A stretch of 64,000 nucleotides of DNA. Origin: Paucibacter sp. PLA-PC-4. Lineage in GTDB: Bacteria; Pseudomonadota; Gammaproteobacteria; Burkholderiales; Burkholderiaceae_C. The translations under genes were made by a program, and so were the position numbers. The stretch's first letter is position 1; every line of letters starts with the position of its first letter. The stretch is from assembly GCF_026241155.1 (NCBI RefSeq), contig NZ_JAPFGP010000001.1, positions 372,001 through 436,000 of the forward strand, in the 5' to 3' direction. This document shows positions 61,044-64,000 of the stretch, piece by piece. Below the pieces are notes generated by a model. It was not told the DNA's origin and ran no database searches. It saw only the letters and a list, made by a program, of their open reading frames with translations.

Positions 61044-61448
61044 ATGGCAAAAGCACCTAATAACTCGGCTGCCCAGCGCGTTCGCAAGAAGGTTCGCAAG
61101 AACGTTGCCGACGGCGTTGCGCACGTCCACGCTTCGTTCAACAACACCATCATCACGATCACCGATCGTCAAGGTGGCGCTCTGTCCTGGGCCTCTTCCG
61201 GTGGTCAAGGCTTCAAGGGCTCGCGCAAGTCGACTCCGTTCGCTGCCCAGGTGGCTGCCGAAGTTGCCGGCCGCGCTGCTCAAGAGCAAGGCATCAAGAA
61301 TCTGGACGTCAAGATCAAGGGCCCCGGCCCGGGTCGCGAATCCTCGGTGCGTGCTTTGGCTGCATTGGGCATCCGCATCAACTCGATCTCTGACGTGACG
61401 CCGGTGCCGCACAACGGCTGCCGCCCTCAAAAGCGTCGTCGTATCTAA
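61044..61448 (+). CDS. rpsK: 30S ribosomal protein S11
   Basis: The product has 134 residues. [28 protein letters not shown] and [15 protein letters not shown], with the near-terminal NGCRP motif whose Asn can be isomerised, identify S11 of the 30S platform. A strong hairpin with T-run follows. Confidence 0.98.
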   Translation: MAKAPNNSAAQRVRKKVRKNVADGVAHVHASFNNTIITITDRQGGALSWASSGGQGFKGSRKSTPFAAQVAAEVAGRAAQEQGIKNLDVKIKGPGPGRESSVRALAALGIRINSISDVTPVPHNGCRPQKRRRI

Positions 61449-61490
61449 ACCTCTCGGTTTAGTGCGATAATCGCAGATTCGATTTCCCAA

Positions 61491-61524
61491 GCCGGCTGGC
61501 GCGCGAGCGCCAGCCGGCCGTTTT
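61491..61524 (+). terminator. Terminator-like hairpin between rpsK and rpsD
   Basis: GCCGGCTGGCGC (61491-61502) pairs perfectly with GCGCCAGCCGGC (61507-61518), loop GCGA, then CGTTTT. A 12-bp GC-rich stem inside the alpha operon should cut most read-through. The following ~130 bp to rpsD must then contain a promoter, but I find no clear one. Confidence 0.75.
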
Positions 61525-61657
61525 GCTGAAGTCGAGGCCTCGTGTGAGCGGCGGCCGACACTTCAATAAGCCCACCGTCTGAGCTGATAAAAACACTGGC
61601 CAGACTCGCGCACAAGTCGACGGACTTTGTGCGTCAGATTGAACAAGGACACGCAAA

Positions 61658-62281
61658 GTGGCACGTTACCTCGGCCCCAAGGCCAAACTCTCCCGCCGCG
61701 AAGGCACCGACCTGTTCCTGAAGAGCGCACGCCGCTCGATCAGCGACAAGGCCAAGTTTGATTCGAAGCCCGGCCAGCACGGCCGTACTTCCGGCCAGCG
61801 CACTTCCGACTTTGGTCTGCAGCTGCGTGAAAAGCAGAAGGTCAAGCGCATGTACGGCGTGCTGGAGCGTCAGTTCCGCCGCTACTTCGCCGAAGCCGAG
61901 CGCCGCAAGGGCTCGACGGGTGTGAACCTGCTGCAACTGCTGGAGTCGCGTCTGGACAACGTCGTCTATCGCATGGGCTTCGGTTCGACCCGTGCCGAAG
62001 CGCGTCAGCTGGTCTCGCACAAGGGCATTACCGTCAATGGCGAAGTGGTCAACATCGCTTCCTACCTGGTGAAGGCCGGTGACACAGTCGCCGTGCGTGA
62101 GAAGGCCAAGAAGCAGCTGCGCATCGTTGACGCGTTCAAGCTGGCCGAGTCCATCGGCATGCCTGCCTGGGTGCAGGTGGATGGTACGAAGCTGGAAGGC
62201 GTGTTCAAGAAGGCTCCCGACCGCGACGAGTTCGGCGCCGAGATCAACGAATCGCTGATCGTTGAGTTGTACTCGCGTTAA
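61658..62281 (+). CDS. rpsD: 30S ribosomal protein S4 (zinc-free type)
   Basis: The product has 207 residues from GTG 61658, with AAGGACACGCAAA upstream. It lacks the N-terminal cysteines of zinc-binding S4. The S4 RNA-binding domain ([39 protein letters not shown] region) is intact. It is a primary 16S binder and in E. coli the alpha-operon translational repressor. Confidence 0.97.
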   Translation: MARYLGPKAKLSRREGTDLFLKSARRSISDKAKFDSKPGQHGRTSGQRTSDFGLQLREKQKVKRMYGVLERQFRRYFAEAERRKGSTGVNLLQLLESRLDNVVYRMGFGSTRAEARQLVSHKGITVNGEVVNIASYLVKAGDTVAVREKAKKQLRIVDAFKLAESIGMPAWVQVDGTKLEGVFKKAPDRDEFGAEINESLIVELYSR

Positions 62282-62437
62282 TCGAAGTGATCCGGCCGGG
62301 CGGCTCGTCAGGAGCGCGCTCGGCCTTGCCGTTTTCTTCGGCTTTATCTCGTCCGGGCCGGGCCCGTTCCGGCCGCGCCCGGTTGGTCCCTCAGCCTTAT
62401 CGGTGTAACGAACCGAGGGTATTGAAAGAAAGACCTC

Positions 62438-63427
62438 ATGCAAACAAACCTGCTGAAACCCAAATCCATCAATGTGGAGCCCCTGGGCGGCCATCGCGCC
62501 AAGGTGACGCTGGAGCCGTTCGAGCGCGGTTATGGCCACACTCTGGGCAATGCCCTGCGCCGTGTGCTGCTGTCCTCGATGGTGGGTTACGCGCCGACTG
62601 AAGTGACGATTGCCGGCGTGCTGCACGAGTACTCGGCCATCGACGGTGTGCAAGAAGACGTGGTTCACATCATGTTGAACCTCAAGGGCGTGGTGTTCCG
62701 CCTGCACAACCGCGAAGAAGTGACTCTGGTCCTGCGCAAGGAAGGTGAAGGTCCAGTCACGGCTGCCGACATCCAGACCCCGCACGATGTCGAGATCATC
62801 AATCCCGAGCACGTGATTGCCCACCTGTCGCAAGGCGGCAAGCTGGACATGCAGATCAAGGTCGAAAAGGGCCGTGGTTATGTGCCGGGCACGATGCGCC
62901 GCTATGGCGACGAGCCGACCAAGAGCATCGGCCGTATCGTGCTGGACGCATCCTTCTCGCCCGTGCGCCGCGTCAGCTACGCTGTCGAGAACGCGCGCGT
63001 CGAGCAGCGTACCGATCTGGACAAGCTGGTCATGGAAATCGAAACCAACGGCGCCATCTCGCCTGAGGAGGCGATCCGCGCTTCGGCCAAGATCCTGGTT
63101 GAGCAGTTGGCCGTGTTCGCGCAGCTGCAAGGCACCGATCTGGTCGATGCCTTCGACCAGCCGGCTCAGCGTTCCAGCAGTTTCGACCCGATCCTGCTGC
63201 GTCCTGTTGATGAGCTCGAGTTGACCGTTCGTTCGGCCAACTGCCTGAAGGCCGAGAACATCTACTACATCGGCGATCTGATTCAGCGCACCGAGACCGA
63301 GCTGCTGAAGACCCCGAATCTGGGTCGCAAGTCGCTCAATGAAATCAAGGAAGTCCTCGCTTCGCGTGGCCTGACTCTGGGCGCCCGCCTGGAAAACTGG
63401 CCGCCGCAAGGTTTGGATAAGCGTTAA
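62438..63427 (+). CDS. rpoA: RNA polymerase subunit alpha
   Basis: The product has 329 residues with GAAAGAAAGACCTC upstream. The N-terminal dimerisation domain includes [23 protein letters not shown]. The linker is followed by the C-terminal DNA/activator-binding domain [34 protein letters not shown] and the [19 protein letters not shown] helix-hairpin-helix. It scaffolds polymerase assembly. Confidence 0.99.
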   Translation: MQTNLLKPKSINVEPLGGHRAKVTLEPFERGYGHTLGNALRRVLLSSMVGYAPTEVTIAGVLHEYSAIDGVQEDVVHIMLNLKGVVFRLHNREEVTLVLRKEGEGPVTAADIQTPHDVEIINPEHVIAHLSQGGKLDMQIKVEKGRGYVPGTMRRYGDEPTKSIGRIVLDASFSPVRRVSYAVENARVEQRTDLDKLVMEIETNGAISPEEAIRASAKILVEQLAVFAQLQGTDLVDAFDQPAQRSSSFDPILLRPVDELELTVRSANCLKAENIYYIGDLIQRTETELLKTPNLGRKSLNEIKEVLASRGLTLGARLENWPPQGLDKR

Positions 63428-63520
63428 TTAGTTTTTGAAAGAGGGTGGCGCTAAGCCACCCGGTGCCCCCGGGCAGTACCTGATACGGCTGCTGGGATCA
63501 ATCTAGAAAGGAAAAGCACC

Positions 63521-63910
63521 ATGCGTCATCGTAACGGCCTCCGTAAGCTCAACCGCACCAGCGAACACCGCAAGGCAATGCTGCGCAATATGTGCGTCTC
63601 GCTGCTGCAGCACGAAGCCATCAAGACTACGGTCCCCAAGGCCAAGGAACTGCGTCGCGTCGTCGAGCCTCTGATCACCCTGGCCAAGGAACCCACGCTG
63701 GCAAATCGCCGCCTGGCTTTCGACCGTCTTCGTGACCGCGACATCGTCACCAAGCTGTTCAACGAACTCGGACCGCGTTTCAAGGCGCGTCCGGGCGGCT
63801 ACACCCGCATCCTGAAGATGGGCTTCCGTGTTGGCGACAATGCGCCGATGGCCTATGTGGAGCTGGTCGACCGCGCCGAAGGTGAAACTGCCGGCGAAGC
63901 CGTCGAGTAA
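63521..63910 (+). CDS. rplQ: 50S ribosomal protein L17
   Basis: The product has 129 residues with AGAAAGGAAAAGCACC upstream. [21 protein letters not shown] and [29 protein letters not shown] are diagnostic. It is near the tunnel exit. It is the last gene of the ribosomal superoperon here and is followed by a terminator. Confidence 0.98.
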   Translation: MRHRNGLRKLNRTSEHRKAMLRNMCVSLLQHEAIKTTVPKAKELRRVVEPLITLAKEPTLANRRLAFDRLRDRDIVTKLFNELGPRFKARPGGYTRILKMGFRVGDNAPMAYVELVDRAEGETAGEAVE

Positions 63911-63961
63911 ACCGACAGCACTTGCGCTTCAGCCATTTCGGTCGGAGCGCTCGCCCAAAGG

Positions 63962-63987
63962 AGGCCAGCTTGATGCTGGCCTTTTTT
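63962..63987 (+). terminator. Terminator of the alpha operon
   Basis: AGGCCAGC (63962-63969) pairs with GCTGGCCT (63975-63982), loop TTGAT, followed by a run of six T. Confidence 0.9.
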
Positions 63988-64000
63988 ACGCCTGTACCTT

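Overview
The window is a GC-rich chromosomal segment from a betaproteobacterium, most likely order Burkholderiales near the Roseateles/Paucibacter/Leptothrix group. This is inferred from gene order (tRNA-Tyr/Gly/Thr-tuf-tRNA-Trp-secE-nusG, infA-rpmJ after secY, gph next to trpEGDC) and protein style, not from a database search. No 16S gene, CRISPR array, prophage or intact insertion sequence is visible.

Layout. (1) 1-8985 is accessory. It holds the end of a winged-helix/nSTAND-NTPase/TPR signalling protein, a small unknown protein, an XRE-like regulator, a low-molecular-weight tyrosine phosphatase, a membrane diguanylate cyclase, and a minus-strand pseudouridine catabolic pair (psuG and a kinase with a built-in winged helix). 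The pair is divergent from gph. (2) 8937-15597 is a tryptophan operon: a short trp leader ORF with a W-P-W pair, then trpE-trpG-ltaE-trpD-trpC-ung, with a threonine aldolase gene inside. (3) 15616-27938 is a GlcNAc/chitooligosaccharide utilisation island: nagK, GntR regulator, nagA, SIS-type deaminase, GH3 hexosaminidase, MFS importer, GH16-like secreted hydrolase, NagX-like membrane protein, a DUF6445-like protein and a divergently oriented TonB receptor. Together these suggest outer-membrane uptake, trimming, inner-membrane import, phosphorylation, deacetylation and deamination. Repeated TGGTATTAAC elements in front of nagK are candidate operators.

(4) 28299-42563 is the tRNA-tufA-secE-nusG-rplKAJL-rpoBC block. 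(5) 42564-43492 is a small accessory pocket right after the rpoC terminator: two domain-V-like group II intron fragments and a PIN-domain gene. (6) 43564-63987 is the str/S10/spc/alpha ribosomal superoperon, from rpsL to rplQ. It is divided by internal terminators and promoters: before rpsL, between rpsJ and rplC, around a peroxiredoxin inserted between rpsQ and rplN, and between rpsK and rpsD. tufA and tufB are almost identical at DNA level.

The most noteworthy observations are the trp leader peptide with mutually exclusive pairings, the paired 12-bp palindromes at the psuK promoter, the PhoB-box-like 11-bp repeats at 3514-3542, the operator array of the nag island, the intron remnants after rpoC, and the peroxiredoxin transcription unit inside the ribosomal cluster.
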